Made by a program: the position numbers and the translations under genes. Source: a candidate division KSB1 bacterium (lineage in GTDB: Bacteria > Electryoneota > RPQS01). Taken from it: a DNA stretch of 64,000 bases. Positions 1 through 10,387 of the stretch are shown one piece after another. Under the pieces are notes generated by a model. That model did no database searches and was not told the DNA's origin. It was given only the letters and a program-made list of their open reading frames with translations. Positions within the stretch are counted from its first letter, which is position 1; each line of letters starts with the position of its first letter. The DNA is taken from the NCBI GenBank assembly GCA_016214895.1, contig JACRMR010000008.1, positions 264,081 to 328,080 on the forward strand, given 5' to 3'.

Positions 1-567
1 TTTGTGGTGATCACGCTGTGGTCCACCGGGCCGGCGCTGGTCGAGCAGCAGGTGAATTTGATCTGTCGCGATGAGTACGGGCTGAAGTACGGCGAAGATT
101 ACTGCTACCTCGGCCAGAAAGAGGGGCGGGAGGCGGTGATTGTGGAAATGGGCCGCTCGCTGCGCAGCGCATTTCCGTTGGACTACTATCACACGCCGAT
201 TGAGCGGATTCCGCTCATGCGGACCGTGGAAAATTATGCGAGTTTCGCTTTGCTCGTCAACATCTCGGCCGGCTATCCCGGCACCAAGGAGTACGTGCAG
301 TATGTTCAGGCGCGCTTCGGGATCCCGATTGTCAGCGGCGCGTCAGCGGTTTCGGTTCCTGAATACTCCGCTTACCTGCAGAGCGGGCAATTGCGCGGAT
401 TGTTGACCGGGATCAGCGGGGCGGCAGAGTATGAATCACTCCTGAAGAAACCGGGGTTGGCGCTGATTACGATGGGCGGTCAGACGACCGGGCATTTGAT
501 TATCATCTTTTTCATCGTCGTCGGCAACGTGATCTTCTTCATCAACCGTCGGTCAAGGAGCGCTTGA
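1..567 (+). CDS. Membrane-anchored protein of unknown function (5' partial)
   Basis: The reading frame is open to the first base of the window, so the gene probably begins upstream; GTG codons at 4 and 7 are possible but unconvincing starts. The visible 187 residues form a soluble domain with no motif I recognise, followed by a hydrophobic segment at about residues 163-180 (HLIIIFFIVVGNVIFFI) and a short basic tail. A C-terminal anchor with a basic end suggests that the bulk of the protein lies outside the cytoplasm. Its stop overlaps the next gene's ATG (TGATG), so the two are translationally coupled. Function unknown. Confidence 0.7.
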   Translation, partial: FVVITLWSTGPALVEQQVNLICRDEYGLKYGEDYCYLGQKEGREAVIVEMGRSLRSAFPLDYYHTPIERIPLMRTVENYASFALLVNISAGYPGTKEYVQYVQARFGIPIVSGASAVSVPEYSAYLQSGQLRGLLTGISGAAEYESLLKKPGLALITMGGQTTGHLIIIFFIVVGNVIFFINRRSRSA

Positions 568-1226
568 TGGATTTTCTGTGGAGCAGCGTTGCGGCCTTCT
601 GTACGGTAGCGGTGCTGAGTTTCCTGTATAAGGACAATCCGTTCTACAAGTTTGCCGAGCACCTCTTTGTCGGAGTCGCGGCAGGCTATGTGGTTTGCAC
701 CGAGTTCTACAATGTGATTCTGCCGAACTTGTGGCGTCCGCTTTCCACCGGACAGAACTACTTTCTGCTCATTCCGCTCTTGATGGGGGCGGCCTTGTTT
801 ACGCGCTTCTCGTCCGGGCTGTCCTGGATCTCGCGGTACCCGATGTCGTTGATTATCGGCGTCTATGCGGGGCTGGCGGTCATTGGCTTTGCCTCCGGCG
901 ATCTGGTGCTGCAGGTGCAGGCGAGCTTGATCCCGGTGATTTCGGTGCCATCGATTGAGCATTTCGCCGGCAATCCCGGGGCGTTGACCTTCCTCGGCAT
1001 GCTGGACAATCCGACATTTACCATCGGTCTGGTGTGCGTGCTGTTTTACTTCTTCTTTTCGATCGAGCAGCGGGGTCCGTTGCGATACGCGGCGATTGGC
1101 GGGACCGCGCTGCTCATGGTGGGCTTTGGGGCCGGCTACGGCTACACCGTGATGAACCGGATCGCATTGCTGTTCGATCGACTGTATTTTCTGATGGTCG
1201 AGTATCTCAAAGTCGCGACGGTGTAA
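567..1226 (+). CDS. Polytopic inner-membrane protein of unknown function
   Basis: A 219-residue, strongly hydrophobic protein with about six predicted membrane segments (near residues 5-20, 30-50, 65-80, 93-112, 155-172 and 180-200). I chose the ATG at 567 because AAGGAG lies 6 nt upstream and the ATG overlaps the preceding stop; a TTG at 564 is also in frame. I do not recognise the family. Tight coupling to the upstream membrane-anchored protein suggests that the two act together, perhaps as parts of a larger membrane complex encoded before the window. A strong hairpin terminator follows. Confidence 0.75.
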   Translation: MDFLWSSVAAFCTVAVLSFLYKDNPFYKFAEHLFVGVAAGYVVCTEFYNVILPNLWRPLSTGQNYFLLIPLLMGAALFTRFSSGLSWISRYPMSLIIGVYAGLAVIGFASGDLVLQVQASLIPVISVPSIEHFAGNPGALTFLGMLDNPTFTIGLVCVLFYFFFSIEQRGPLRYAAIGGTALLMVGFGAGYGYTVMNRIALLFDRLYFLMVEYLKVATV

Positions 1227-1263
1227 GACTGCTGGCCGAACAGGTGCCGATTCACAAGATGCG

Positions 1264-1292
1264 AAACGCCGCGGTTGATTCCGCGGCGTTTT
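1264..1292. terminator. Bidirectional intrinsic terminator between convergent genes
   Basis: An 11-bp perfect stem (AAACGCCGCGG / CCGCGGCGTTT) with a TTGATT loop. T residues continue on both strands. It sits between the + strand membrane protein and the end of lepB on the - strand and can serve both. Confidence 0.8.
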
Positions 1293-1323
1293 CCGTTGGC
1301 AAAACCTGACGACGAGCCCGGGA

Positions 1324-2079
1324 TCAGTGGATCATGGTGCCGATCCGCCCCCAGCGAATGATGTCATACCAGTGGCTGAGATCGACGTACTTGTTGTAGC
1401 TGAAGTATATAACGAGCGCCTGACCGACGATATTGTCCTGCGGCACGAATCCCCAGAATCGCGAGTCCTCAGAGTTATCGCGGTTATCACCCATCATGAA
1501 GTAGTGTCCGGCAGGGACGGTGATCGGTCCGTAGTTATCACGATTCCAGGGGATCCCGGGCGGCTGGCCGAACATCCCGCGTTCGGCGATACCCAGCGGG
1601 GCCATTTCGCGCGTATGCTTGGAGAACGCCGGGTTTTCGAAGAGCTGACCATCGACAAACACTTGTCGCAGTCGAATCTCGACCGTCTGCCCCGGTCCGG
1701 CAACACAACGCTTGATGTAATTCAATTCAGGATTTCGCGGATAGCGGAAGACGACGATGTCACCGGACTGCACGCTGCGCGGACCGTCGAACTTGTAACT
1801 CGGAATGCTGAAGCCGAACTTGGTGAACGGAACGCCCAGCCAGTCGGGGGTGCGCACTCCGTACACGAATTTGTTCACCAGCAGGAAATCCCCGACCAGC
1901 AGCGTGTCTTCCATCGAACCCGTGGGAATTCGGAATGCTTCGACGGTAGTGACGCGGATAAAGAACACCATGACGATGAGCGTCACGATGAAGTCCGTCC
2001 ACTCGCGAACGGTGCTGCGCGGGCGATCGCCGCTGTGGCCGGCTGCCGTCTTCAGCGTGTTTTCAGCGGGCATCTGCAA
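1324..2079 (-). CDS. lepB: Signal peptidase I
   Basis: Cleaves signal peptides from exported preproteins at the outer face of the inner membrane. A membrane segment lies at about residues 28-45, directly followed by the catalytic serine in the PTGSMEDTL motif (Ser55). The general-base lysine is Lys124 in NYIKRCVAGPG, and the family box GDNRDNSEDSR is present near the C-terminus. The 251-residue length is normal. The start is uncertain: TTG at 2079 has GGAG 9 nt upstream, and an in-frame ATG follows at 2073. It is the last gene of the run that begins with greA, pspC and lepA, and is followed by a strong convergent terminator. Confidence 0.95.
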   Translation of the reverse strand: MQMPAENTLKTAAGHSGDRPRSTVREWTDFIVTLIVMVFFIRVTTVEAFRIPTGSMEDTLLVGDFLLVNKFVYGVRTPDWLGVPFTKFGFSIPSYKFDGPRSVQSGDIVVFRYPRNPELNYIKRCVAGPGQTVEIRLRQVFVDGQLFENPAFSKHTREMAPLGIAERGMFGQPPGIPWNRDNYGPITVPAGHYFMMGDNRDNSEDSRFWGFVPQDNIVGQALVIYFSYNKYVDLSHWYDIIRWGRIGTMIH

Positions 2080-2123
2080 TCAACTGATCTCCATGAATAG
2101 TATCGGGGTAAATCACGGAAACG

Positions 2124-3917
2124 TCACTCCGCTTTCAGGATTGCGAGAAACGCCTCCTGCGGAATCTCGACGTTACCGATGGATTTCATACGCTTCTTCC
2201 CCGCCTTCTGTTTCTCCAGTAGCTTCTTCTTGCGCGTGATATCGCCGCCGTAGCATTTCGCCAGCACGTTCTTGCGCAGCGCCTTGACCGTGGAACGCGC
2301 GATGATTCGCGAGCCGAGACTCGCCTGGATCGCGACATCGAACATCTGTCGCGGGATCAAGTTGGCCAACCGGTCGCACACCCGCCGACCCCAGCTATAG
2401 GCTTTCTCGGTGTGCACGATCACCGACAGGGCATCGACAACTTCGCCGTTGACCAGGATGTCCAGTTTGGTCAACTCGCTGCGTCGATAGTCGAGCAGTT
2501 CATAGTCGAAGGACGCGTAACCGCGGCTGATGCTCTTGAGCTTATCGTAAAAGTCGAAGATGATCTCCGCGAGGGGAAATTGGTAGTGCAGGTTGGCGCG
2601 CGTAGCATCAAGGTACACGGTATCTTGATGAATCCCGCGGTGTTCGATCGCGAGTTGCATGATCGCGCCGATATACTCCTCGGGCGTGATGATCGACGCC
2701 TGAATATACGGTTCCTCGAGGTGATCGGTGGCGGTGGCCGCCGGCAGCATCACGGGATTGTCCACGAGCTTGGTTTCGCCGTCAGTCATGATCGCCCGGT
2801 ACTCGACGGACGGCACGGTGCAGACGAGATTCAGGTTGTACTCGCGCTCGAGTCGCTCCTGAATGATCTCAAGATGCAGCAGGCCCAGGAAGCCCACGCG
2901 GAAACCGAAGCCCAGTGCGATGGACGTTTCCGGTTCATAAATCAGCGCGGAGTCATTCAGGCGCAATTTGCCCATCGAGTCGCGCAACAGCTCATAATCG
3001 TTTGTGTCCGCGGGATAGATCCCGGCGAATACCATGGGTTTGACTTCGCGATAACCGGGCAGCGGTTCCGCATACGGATTGGCGACATCCAGCACCGTAT
3101 CGCCGACCTTGAGATCGCGCACGTCACGGCAGCCGGAAACGACGTAGCCGACGCTTCCCGCCTGCAACTCGTCCTGTCTAATCTGCGCCAGGCGAAGAAT
3201 GCCGACCTCGCTGACCTCGTACTCCTTCAGTGTAGCCGCGAACCGCAGCTTCATTCCGGGTCGCACGGCGCCGTCAACCACGCGGACATGGGCAATGGCG
3301 CCGCGATAGCTTTCGTACATGGAGTCGAAGATCAGCGCGCGCAGCGGCGCGCCCGGGTTTCCCTTGGGCGGGGGCACACGTGCGACCACCGCCGCGAGGA
3401 CCGCTTCGCAGCCGGCGCCGGTCTTGGCGCTGACTCTCAGGATATCGTCTTCGTCGCAGCCGAGCAGATCGACGATGGAATGCGATACTTCATCGACCCG
3501 GGCGATCGGCAGGTCGATCTTATTCAGAACCGGGATGATCTCCAGTCCGGCATCGAGCGCAAGATAGAGGTTGGAGAGCGTCTGCGCCTCCAGCCCCTGA
3601 CTCGCATCCACGACCAGCAAGGCTCCTTCGCACGCCTTCAAGCTGCGGGAGACTTCATAAGTAAAATCGACATGCCCGGGGGTGTCGATCAGATTCAGCG
3701 TGTATTCACGGCCGTCGCTGTGGACGAGGTTCATGGTGATCGGGTGCATCTTGATGGTGATGCCCCGCTCCTGTTCCAGGTCCATGGAGTCCAGCACCTG
3801 CTTGCGCATTTGGCGCGGGTCCAGCGTGTGGGTCAGCTCAAGCAGGCGATCGGCGAGCGTTGACTTGCCGTGGTCAATGTGGGCGACAATACAAAAATTT
3901 CGGGTACGATCCTGCAT
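2124..3917 (-). CDS. lepA: Elongation factor 4 (back-translocating GTPase LepA)
   Basis: A ribosome-associated translational GTPase that acts on stalled or mistranslocated ribosomes and aids initiation. At 597 residues it has the usual LepA length. The G motifs are AHIDHGKST (12-20), RGITI (51-55), DTPGH (78-82) and NKID (132-135). The EF-G-like domains and the LepA-specific C-terminal domain follow ([16 protein letters not shown] near the end). Its ATG overlaps the stop of the PspC gene (TGATG), implying coupled translation. The lepA-lepB adjacency is common in bacteria. Confidence 0.97.
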   Translation of the reverse strand: MQDRTRNFCIVAHIDHGKSTLADRLLELTHTLDPRQMRKQVLDSMDLEQERGITIKMHPITMNLVHSDGREYTLNLIDTPGHVDFTYEVSRSLKACEGALLVVDASQGLEAQTLSNLYLALDAGLEIIPVLNKIDLPIARVDEVSHSIVDLLGCDEDDILRVSAKTGAGCEAVLAAVVARVPPPKGNPGAPLRALIFDSMYESYRGAIAHVRVVDGAVRPGMKLRFAATLKEYEVSEVGILRLAQIRQDELQAGSVGYVVSGCRDVRDLKVGDTVLDVANPYAEPLPGYREVKPMVFAGIYPADTNDYELLRDSMGKLRLNDSALIYEPETSIALGFGFRVGFLGLLHLEIIQERLEREYNLNLVCTVPSVEYRAIMTDGETKLVDNPVMLPAATATDHLEEPYIQASIITPEEYIGAIMQLAIEHRGIHQDTVYLDATRANLHYQFPLAEIIFDFYDKLKSISRGYASFDYELLDYRRSELTKLDILVNGEVVDALSVIVHTEKAYSWGRRVCDRLANLIPRQMFDVAIQASLGSRIIARSTVKALRKNVLAKCYGGDITRKKKLLEKQKAGKKRMKSIGNVEIPQEAFLAILKAE

Positions 3918-4666
3918 CAGGTAGAGCTTGGGGTCGTCGAAGATGGGGGAGGCGGTCCGGCGCCGTGCACGTTAAGCGGGTTTTCCGCCTCGAGCGGCAT
4001 GGCGATCCAGCAGATAATATACAGAAGCAGGCCCGTACCTGCAATCAGGAGCAGGGCCAGCCAGACCAGTCGGATGATGGTCGGATCGACATTGAAATAA
4101 GCGCCGAAGCCCGTACAGACGCCGGCGATTTTTCGACCCTCACGAACGCGCACGAGCCGGCGGACCCGCGATCCGCCCTGAGTAGTGGAACCCTGCATGG
4201 CCGTAGCTCCGGTAGATAGTTCGTCGCCGACGAGTGCTTGTTGTTGGTCGTCACCCGCGGCTTGGTTTCGTTGCCAGATAATCATGGCGAGACCGGCGAT
4301 AACGAGGACCGCCGGGCCAGCCCAGCGCACATCGGAGATCTCCCAGAAGCTGGGAAACCAAGAGGTCGAGAGTGCGATCAGGCCGGACAGGATCAGAAAG
4401 GCGCCCACCAGGACCAGGGCGGCCTTGGGACGGTTGGCAGCCGACGGAATATACGGTTCGGCGGCGGCTTCGCGTTCGAGGGGAACAATGAACCAGGCCA
4501 GCAGATAGACAACGACGCCGATGCCATTCGAAAGCATCGTCAGCGCGACAAACAGCACACGGACGAGCACAGGATCAAGGCCGAGATAGACTGCCATCCC
4601 GCCGCAGATACCGGCGAAGACGCGTTCCTTTCGTGACCGGGTAAGTTGTCTGACTGCTCGTTCCAT
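3917..4666 (-). CDS. Tandem PspC-domain membrane protein
   Basis: A 249-residue protein with two PspC domains. The first (about residues 6-64) has the [12 protein letters not shown] start and a membrane segment ending [10 protein letters not shown]. The second (about 170-235) has [14 protein letters not shown] and ends CWIAMPLE. Two further hydrophobic segments lie between them (about 82-100 and 113-128). PspC domains are linked to membrane-stress sensing (phage shock protein system), but no pspA or pspB is visible here. The gene lies between greA and lepA, 9 bp after greA, and overlaps lepA by 1 nt. The role is inferred from the domain only. Confidence 0.88.
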   Translation of the reverse strand: MERAVRQLTRSRKERVFAGICGGMAVYLGLDPVLVRVLFVALTMLSNGIGVVVYLLAWFIVPLEREAAAEPYIPSAANRPKAALVLVGAFLILSGLIALSTSWFPSFWEISDVRWAGPAVLVIAGLAMIIWQRNQAAGDDQQQALVGDELSTGATAMQGSTTQGGSRVRRLVRVREGRKIAGVCTGFGAYFNVDPTIIRLVWLALLLIAGTGLLLYIICWIAMPLEAENPLNVHGAGPPPPSSTTPSST

Positions 4667-4675
4667 GAAGCACCT

Positions 4676-5155
4676 CTATTGCTGGTACGGCATGATCGCG
4701 ACGATTTTCCAGGAGACGGTGCCCGACGGCACCTGGATATCCACGGACTCACCGACCTTGGCTCCGATCAACCCCTTGCCAACGGGAGATTGGTGGTTGA
4801 TTTTGCCTTCGGCGGGGTTCGCTTCCGTGGGGGAAACCAACGAGTACTCCCGCTCCTGATTCTTCGACAGGTCGAGCACACGGACGCGGGTGTACAGCCG
4901 GACCTGATCGGTGTTGACGTTGGTCTCGTCGATCAAAACCGCGGTATGCAGCGCGCTCTCGAGTTGAAAGATCTTGTGATCGATGCGAGCCAGGTCTTCC
5001 TTGGCGGCATGATACTCGGCGTTTTCCGAGAGGTCGCCATGCGAGCGAGCGGTCGCCAGCTGATTGACCATCGCGGGTCGCTTGACATTTTTCCACTCGG
5101 CAAGCTCGATCACGATCTTCTCGTAGCCTGATTTCGTAATGTAGTGTTTTTCCAA
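4676..5155 (-). CDS. greA: Transcription elongation factor GreA
   Basis: Rescues backtracked RNA polymerase by stimulating cleavage of the transcript 3' end. The 159-residue length and the N-terminal coiled coil with the tip motif GDLSENAEYHAAKE (acidic D and E at the tip) are diagnostic; the C-terminal FKBP-like domain has NHQSPVGKGLIGAKVGE. The start appears to be TTG at 5155, with GGAG 8 nt upstream; no ATG or GTG is better placed. It follows the amidase gene by 14 bp. Confidence 0.96.
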   Translation of the reverse strand: MEKHYITKSGYEKIVIELAEWKNVKRPAMVNQLATARSHGDLSENAEYHAAKEDLARIDHKIFQLESALHTAVLIDETNVNTDQVRLYTRVRVLDLSKNQEREYSLVSPTEANPAEGKINHQSPVGKGLIGAKVGESVDIQVPSGTVSWKIVAIMPYQQ

Positions 5156-5169
5156 CCGTCGGTCTCCGC

Positions 5170-6645
5170 CTATTTCTCCGCTTTCTCCGCCTGAAAATAG
5201 GCCGCCAGACCGCGCACAACTCCGCGGGACAGGCGGCGTAAGTAGTCATCCGATAGCAATAGCTGTTCCTCGGCCGGGTGAATCAGATAGGCTGATTCGA
5301 TCAAGACAGCCGGGAATTCAGTCGGCCTTACGACCGCCAGATTCGCATCATACACTCCGTCGTCACGGAGTCCGCCGGTATCAAGAATCTCGCGTTGGAT
5401 AGTCTCGGCCAGTCGGCGCGATTCCGACTGGTAGTAATACGTGCCGCTACCGTGTTTCCGCCACGGGTTTTGCCCGTCGGGCAGCGCGTTGACATGCAGG
5501 CTGACAAAACAATCCGCGTTCAGCGCGCGAGCGGCGTCGATCCGATCGTACAGGCTCAGGTCAACATCCGCCGCGCGGGTTTGCACGACTCGCGCTCCGG
5601 TTCGCGCGAGTTCCTCACCGATCAACGCCGACCACCGCAGCGCGACGTCTTTCTCGTTCGTGCCCAGGGGTCCGATCGCGCCGGCGGCTGCTCCGCCATG
5701 CCCGGCGTCGATCACGATGGTCTTCCCGCGCAGCTTGCCCCGCTCTCCGGCGAACTGCAGATCCAACATCACCTCAAGCTTGCCGGGCGTCAATGAGACC
5801 CGATAGCCGCGTCGGATCGGTTCGCGGGCGCTGAGTCTGAGCTCGACTTCGCCGTCCTGCTGGATGCAGGCAACGTTGAGCAGTCCGGAATCCCAATTCC
5901 GGTATTCGATTCGGTCAACGAAGGAGACTGTATTGTCGAGCGTAATCACCACGTCGTGGCGATCCGACGAAAGCTCACTGCGATAGAGCGTCGGACCTGA
6001 TAGATCGAACGATGCGCTTGCGCTCCGGTCTGAGCCAATGCAAACACCGTTACCGAGCACGACCGGAGCGAGCGTGCTGTCACTGGTGACCGTGACAAAC
6101 CGCCGATCAACATAGCCAGTCCTCCTGCCGACGGAAAATTCAAAGAACCCATCAATGGACCGAATTGCCAGGAGGTGGGTTTGCAGTGTTGGAAAGAACT
6201 CGTATGCTCCGCCGATCGCCGTTCTGGTTTGAGCATTCGGGGTTACCACGACCACTACCCGTGGATAGCTAAGAGTATCGACTACCGCTGTGGTTGGAGT
6301 GGTCTCCGAGCGGTATCGATAGGGTAACACCAGCGAGTCCAACACCCTACCCCCCTGCTCTATTAGAGCCAGCCTCCACGCTTTTGTTCCGGCTTCCTCG
6401 TGAATCAGAGGCAAGAACGCCAGGAATGCCCCCTGTGGGGTCAGCGCCACGATCGTCCCATTCACTTGAAGCTGGCCTCCGGCGGGCTGCACGTTGCCCA
6501 GCACGAAAGTGGAATCGAGGCCGTCCTCATAGACAAACGATTCACCCGGCGCATAGACGCGCGGATAGACCAGCGTAATCCGCTGGGCCGAGGCTGAAAC
6601 CGTACAGACAAGGAACGCGACAATCAGCGCAATTTGGAGAATCAT
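5170..6645 (-). CDS. N-acetylmuramoyl-L-alanine amidase (Amidase_3), long N-terminal region
   Basis: Cleaves the amide bond between N-acetylmuramic acid and L-alanine in peptidoglycan, in the periplasm. A signal peptide is visible (residues 1-20, ending SASA). The catalytic domain lies at about 308-485, with the zinc and catalytic residues His316 (DAGHGG), Glu331, His384 (SLHVNA) and Glu450 (LIESAY). The first 300 residues are beta-rich and resemble AMIN-type targeting regions, but I cannot name the domain with certainty. Its ATG overlaps the coaX stop (ATGA). A second amidase lies at 54300-55472, so the window encodes two amidases with different N-termini. Confidence 0.9.
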   Translation of the reverse strand: MILQIALIVAFLVCTVSASAQRITLVYPRVYAPGESFVYEDGLDSTFVLGNVQPAGGQLQVNGTIVALTPQGAFLAFLPLIHEEAGTKAWRLALIEQGGRVLDSLVLPYRYRSETTPTTAVVDTLSYPRVVVVVTPNAQTRTAIGGAYEFFPTLQTHLLAIRSIDGFFEFSVGRRTGYVDRRFVTVTSDSTLAPVVLGNGVCIGSDRSASASFDLSGPTLYRSELSSDRHDVVITLDNTVSFVDRIEYRNWDSGLLNVACIQQDGEVELRLSAREPIRRGYRVSLTPGKLEVMLDLQFAGERGKLRGKTIVIDAGHGGAAAGAIGPLGTNEKDVALRWSALIGEELARTGARVVQTRAADVDLSLYDRIDAARALNADCFVSLHVNALPDGQNPWRKHGSGTYYYQSESRRLAETIQREILDTGGLRDDGVYDANLAVVRPTEFPAVLIESAYLIHPAEEQLLLSDDYLRRLSRGVVRGLAAYFQAEKAEK

Positions 6646-7412
6646 TGCTGATCGGTGACGATTCGGATGCCATGCAACACGAGGTCGGGTTCGACATGCT
6701 GAATCGTTCGGCTCTGCGGCTGCAGTAGGGCGGCGAAACCGCCGGTCCCCACCACGGCGGCGGGCGCTTTCAGGGCATCCCGGATCCGCGAGACCATGCC
6801 GTCGATCAGGTCAATCCCGCCGAACAAAACGCCTGAACGAATCGCAGACTCTGTGCTCGTTCCGATCACGCTGGGCGGGAACGACAGTTCAACAGTCGGC
6901 AAGAGCGCGGCGGCCGCGTGCAGACTGGAGGCGGCGGTGGAGACCCCCGGCGCGATGGCGCCGCCCAAATAGGTTCCGCCCTCATCGATCACGTCGAATA
7001 CGGTCGCGGTGCCCAAGTCCACGACGATGAGCGGCGTTCCGTACTTGTCCGCGCCCGCCACGGCTCCGCACAGTCGATCGGATCCAACGGCGCTCGGTGG
7101 CTGGTAGGAAATTCGGAGCGACTTGACGCTCTCCGCGCTGATGAAAAATGGCTCGATCGCGAAGCGGCGTCGCACCATTCGCGCATAGTTCTGACTAAGC
7201 TCCGGCACGACCGATGAGATGGAAATCCGGACCACGCGGTCTTGCCGGATTTCCGCGACTTGCAGGCATTGATTCACGAAGAACCAGAGTTCATCTCCGG
7301 TTCGCGGAACTCGCGTGGCATGACGCCATGAGTCCACGAGCTGAGTTCCCCGAAACAGCCCTACCGTTGTGTGTGTATTTCCGACATCGACGGCGAGCAG
7401 GTGGTCACTCAT
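6642..7412 (-). CDS. coaX: Type III pantothenate kinase
   Basis: Phosphorylates pantothenate, the first step of coenzyme A synthesis, in the cytoplasm. The 256 residues carry the ASKHA signatures: phosphate-1 DVGNTHTTVGLF (9-20), GSDRLCGAVAG, and the second phosphate motif VVDLGTATVFDV followed by GGAIAPGV. Overlaps of the ATGA type join it to birA upstream and to the amidase downstream. A birA-coaX pair is a common bacterial arrangement. It supplies CoA in a cluster rich in acyl-CoA enzymes. Confidence 0.95.
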   Translation of the reverse strand: MSDHLLAVDVGNTHTTVGLFRGTQLVDSWRHATRVPRTGDELWFFVNQCLQVAEIRQDRVVRISISSVVPELSQNYARMVRRRFAIEPFFISAESVKSLRISYQPPSAVGSDRLCGAVAGADKYGTPLIVVDLGTATVFDVIDEGGTYLGGAIAPGVSTAASSLHAAAALLPTVELSFPPSVIGTSTESAIRSGVLFGGIDLIDGMVSRIRDALKAPAAVVGTGGFAALLQPQSRTIQHVEPDLVLHGIRIVTDQQ

Positions 7413-8194
7413 GCCTGAACGTCTCCGCTGAACAGTTCCTGGATTCGGCCTTGGCCGTCACGCAGCCGCAATTGACCGCGCGGCCCCAGTCCGGCATATT
7501 GGCCGACAACGGTCGCGCCTCCTTCCGTTCGCGTGAGTGCAGTGCCTCGCGGGGGGCCAAATGACTCCCATTCGGCGCAGAGGGCGTCAAATTGACATTC
7601 GGTCCACCGATCGAACTCTGCCTCGAGATGTTGAAGGAACTCGGCCAGCAGGACTTCGCGCGGGATTTCGGTACCCGTCTCATCAAGAATCGATGTCGCA
7701 TGCTCGCGGAACTCGGCGGGCAATTCGCCGCGCAGCAAACTCACATTGCATCCCACACCGAGGATCGCGAGACGCTGTCCGGCTTGAATGGATGATTGAC
7801 CGAGGATCCCGGCAACTTTGCGGCCATTGAGCAGCACGTCGTTGGGCCATTTCAGCGAGACCTTGGCCTGCTGGCTGACACGATCCCTCAGGGTCCGGGC
7901 CAGCGCGATGGCCGGCAGCAGACTCAGCAGTTCGGCGCCGTCTGAAATTGCGGGGCTTCGGAGCAGCACACTGAACAGCAACGAGCGCTCCGGGAGATCG
8001 AGCCAGGAGCGCTCCTGCCGACCCCGGCCTTTGGTCTGGTGATCCGCGACGACCACCGCGCCGGTCACGATGAAGTCATCGTGGTTTTCGGCCAGCCAGG
8101 CATTCGTCGAGTCGATTTCCTCGAAATGGCGCAGTTCGCGACCGAATCTTCGCGTTAACAGATGCCGGGCGAACAGCTTGCCGTCCCAGGTCAA
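7409..8194 (-). CDS. birA: Biotin--[biotin carboxyl carrier protein] ligase
   Basis: Activates biotin as biotinyl-AMP and attaches it to the carrier lysine of biotin enzymes. The motif GRGRQERSW (biotin-loop region) and [17 protein letters not shown] are present, and a small C-terminal domain follows. There is no N-terminal helix-turn-helix, so this is a monofunctional ligase rather than a repressor. I prefer the TTG at 8194: GAGGA lies 6 nt upstream and the codon overlaps the mutase stop (TTGA). A GTG at 8218 lacks a ribosome binding site. Its partner is almost certainly the biotin carrier protein encoded 1.7 kb upstream. Confidence 0.93.
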   Translation of the reverse strand: MTWDGKLFARHLLTRRFGRELRHFEEIDSTNAWLAENHDDFIVTGAVVVADHQTKGRGRQERSWLDLPERSLLFSVLLRSPAISDGAELLSLLPAIALARTLRDRVSQQAKVSLKWPNDVLLNGRKVAGILGQSSIQAGQRLAILGVGCNVSLLRGELPAEFREHATSILDETGTEIPREVLLAEFLQHLEAEFDRWTECQFDALCAEWESFGPPRGTALTRTEGGATVVGQYAGLGPRGQLRLRDGQGRIQELFSGDVQA

Positions 8195-9867
8195 GGCGTA
8201 TCCTCGAACTCGCCCCACGTTTCGCGCAGCGTATTGGAGATTTCACCTAGCGTGACATGGGCTTCGACGGCACCGATCAATTCCGGCATCAGATTCTGAT
8301 TTGAGTTTGCCCGACGTCGCAAGGAACTCAGTGCATTGCCCACTCGGGCGGCGTCACGTTTCTTCCGCAGCTCGGCCAGTCGGACCTTTTGCTTGTCTTC
8401 CAGCGCCGGATCAACTTTGGTCACCGCGGGCGCGATCTCCCTGGTCTCCTGGAACCGATTGACGCCGACAATCACGCGTTCATTCGTCTCGATCTCGCGC
8501 TGATAGCGGTAGGCTTCCGCCGCGATTTCACGCTGGAAGAAGTGGTTTTCGATGGCCGGAATCGCGCCGCCCATGGCGTCGATGCGGTCGAGATAGTTCC
8601 ACACGCGGGCTTCGAGCTGGTCGGTCAGGGCTTCAACATAATAACTGCCGCCTAAGGGATCCACGGTATCCGCGACGCCGGACTCATACGCGATAATCTG
8701 CTGGGTGCGCAGAGCGAGGCGCGCGGCAGCGGCGGACGGCAGAGCGAGCGCTTCATCCATGGCGTTGGTATGCAAACTCTGAGTCCCGCCAAGCACGGCT
8801 GCCAGTGCCTGCAACCCCACGCGCACCGAATTATTCTCCGGCTGTTGCGCGGTTAACGTGCAGCCCGCGGTTTGCGTGTGAAACCGGAGCATCATGGACT
8901 GCGGGTGCTTCGCACCGAATCGCTCGTTCATGATTCGCGCCCAGATTCTGCGCGAAGCACGGAATTTCGCCACCTCCTCGAGCACGTTATTGTGACAGCC
9001 CCAGAAAAAGGCCAGTCGTGGCGCGAACTGGTCAACGTGCTGCCCGGCCCGGAGCGCGGCTTCCACATAGGCAATCGCGTTCGCAAACGTAAACGCCAGC
9101 TCCTGCACGGCGTTGGCGCCGGCTTCACGAATGTGATAGCCGGAAATCGACATCGTATTCCACTGCGGAATGTGGTCGTGGCAATACGAGATGATATCGG
9201 TGACGAGCCGCATGGACGGTCGTGGCGGATAGATATAGGTGCCGCGCGCCACGTACTCCTTCAAGATGTCATTTTGCACGGTGCCCGCGAGCCGGTTCAG
9301 CTCAATGCCGCGCGCCCTGGCCACGGCGATGTACAGCGCCAGGAGCGTCGCGGCCGTCGCATTGATCGTCATCGATGTGCTGATTCGCTCCAGCGGGATG
9401 CCGTCGAACAACGCCTGCATGTCGTCGAGGCTGCACACGGCAACCCCGACGCGGCCGACTTCACCGCCGGCGTGCGGATCATCGCTGTCATAGCCGATCT
9501 GTGTCGGTAAGTCAAACGCAACCGAGAGCCCGGTCGTGCCCTGACTCAACAGGTACTTGTAGCGGGCGTTTGATTCTTCGGCGGTCCCGAACCCGGCATA
9601 CTGGCGCATCGTCCAGAGTTTGCCGCGATAGAGATTCGGATGTACTCCGCGCGTGAACGGATAAAGTCCGGGATAGCCGAGTTTCTGTTCGACCTCGAAG
9701 GTACGGTCCGGCTCATAAAGCCGCTCGATGTCGATGTGGCTGTCGGTCTCGAAGCGCGGCTTCCGTTCGGGATGCGCGGCCGTTAGCTGCTCGACGGCTC
9801 TGAGCCATTCACTCCGCGCGCCAGCGCGAACCGGAGCGTCGCGTTCAGGCAATCCTGCATCATCCAT
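8191..9867 (-). CDS. Methylmalonyl-CoA mutase, large (catalytic) subunit without B12 domain
   Basis: Interconverts (R)-methylmalonyl-CoA and succinyl-CoA using adenosylcobalamin. The 558 residues are the acyl-CoA-binding barrel: [12 protein letters not shown] near residue 66, [25 protein letters not shown], and [11 protein letters not shown] later. The chain ends right after this domain, so the cobalamin-binding domain with its DxHxxG motif must be a separate protein; none is in this window. This split form is known in archaea and many bacteria. It lies between the biotin carrier and birA genes, which fits a propionyl-CoA/methylmalonyl-CoA/succinyl-CoA route. Whether it runs oxidatively or towards propionate cannot be read from sequence. 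Confidence 0.93.
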   Translation of the reverse strand: MDDAGLPERDAPVRAGARSEWLRAVEQLTAAHPERKPRFETDSHIDIERLYEPDRTFEVEQKLGYPGLYPFTRGVHPNLYRGKLWTMRQYAGFGTAEESNARYKYLLSQGTTGLSVAFDLPTQIGYDSDDPHAGGEVGRVGVAVCSLDDMQALFDGIPLERISTSMTINATAATLLALYIAVARARGIELNRLAGTVQNDILKEYVARGTYIYPPRPSMRLVTDIISYCHDHIPQWNTMSISGYHIREAGANAVQELAFTFANAIAYVEAALRAGQHVDQFAPRLAFFWGCHNNVLEEVAKFRASRRIWARIMNERFGAKHPQSMMLRFHTQTAGCTLTAQQPENNSVRVGLQALAAVLGGTQSLHTNAMDEALALPSAAAARLALRTQQIIAYESGVADTVDPLGGSYYVEALTDQLEARVWNYLDRIDAMGGAIPAIENHFFQREIAAEAYRYQREIETNERVIVGVNRFQETREIAPAVTKVDPALEDKQKVRLAELRKKRDAARVGNALSSLRRRANSNQNLMPELIGAVEAHVTLGEISNTLRETWGEFEDTP

Positions 9868-9872
9868 GATCG

Positions 9873-10373
9873 CTACTCGAGCACCAGCAGGAGATCGCCC
9901 TTTTCCACCGCCTGCCCCTGGGCGACCTTGATCTGGCTGATCACTCCGTCGCCGGGTGCGCGAATCTCGTTTTCCATCTTCATCGCTTCGAGGATCAGTA
10001 CGGGTTCGCCTTTCTTGACCGGCTGACCAATGCTTCCGAGTACGCGGATCACCAGACCGGGCATCGACGCTTTGATCTCGGCACGTCCGCCCGCGGCTTC
10101 CGCAGACTTGGACAGGCTGCGCAGCAGTCGTTCGCGCTCGGTGACCACACTAAGGGCGAATTCGCGGCCCCGGAACCGCACGAACGACTCGTTTTTTCCG
10201 CGGTCGATTACCGCCGACATCCTGCGGCCGAGCAACTCGAATTTCAGCCCACCGCGGCTGTCCAGCGCTGCCTCGCTGAGCTGGACTCGCTGGCCGTTGA
10301 CCGTGGTCTCACCGTTCCGGATTTCGACTTCGTATTCCCGTTCGCCGACGGTCACTTTGACGGCATTGGACAT
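9873..10373 (-). CDS. Biotin carboxyl carrier subunit (acyl-CoA carboxylase type)
   Basis: Carries the biotin that shuttles CO2 between the biotin carboxylase and the carboxyltransferase. The C-terminal 70 residues form a biotinyl domain with EAMKMEN, the biotinylated residue being Lys132. The N-terminal 90 residues are a small beta-rich region like the linker of propionyl-CoA or pyruvate carboxylase alpha chains. The gene starts 14 bp after the biotin carboxylase gene, so a function that is often one alpha chain is split into two polypeptides. The matching carboxyltransferase (PccB-like) is not in the window. Confidence 0.92.
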   Translation of the reverse strand: MSNAVKVTVGEREYEVEIRNGETTVNGQRVQLSEAALDSRGGLKFELLGRRMSAVIDRGKNESFVRFRGREFALSVVTERERLLRSLSKSAEAAGGRAEIKASMPGLVIRVLGSIGQPVKKGEPVLILEAMKMENEIRAPGDGVISQIKVAQGQAVEKGDLLLVLE

Positions 10374-10387
10374 CGTTTGTCTTTTTG

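Noticed and set aside
2412..3863. Long + strand frame (483 codons) opposite lepA
   Set aside because: It is antisense to a complete, motif-bearing lepA; such mirror frames are common in GC-rich genes. The same applies to 24918-26339 opposite batD and 10913-11998 opposite the biotin carboxylase.
4016..4044. Possible promoter (TTGCAG-17-TATATT, - strand) inside the PspC gene
   Set aside because: The -35 match is weak and the boxes encode normal PspC membrane residues; probably chance.
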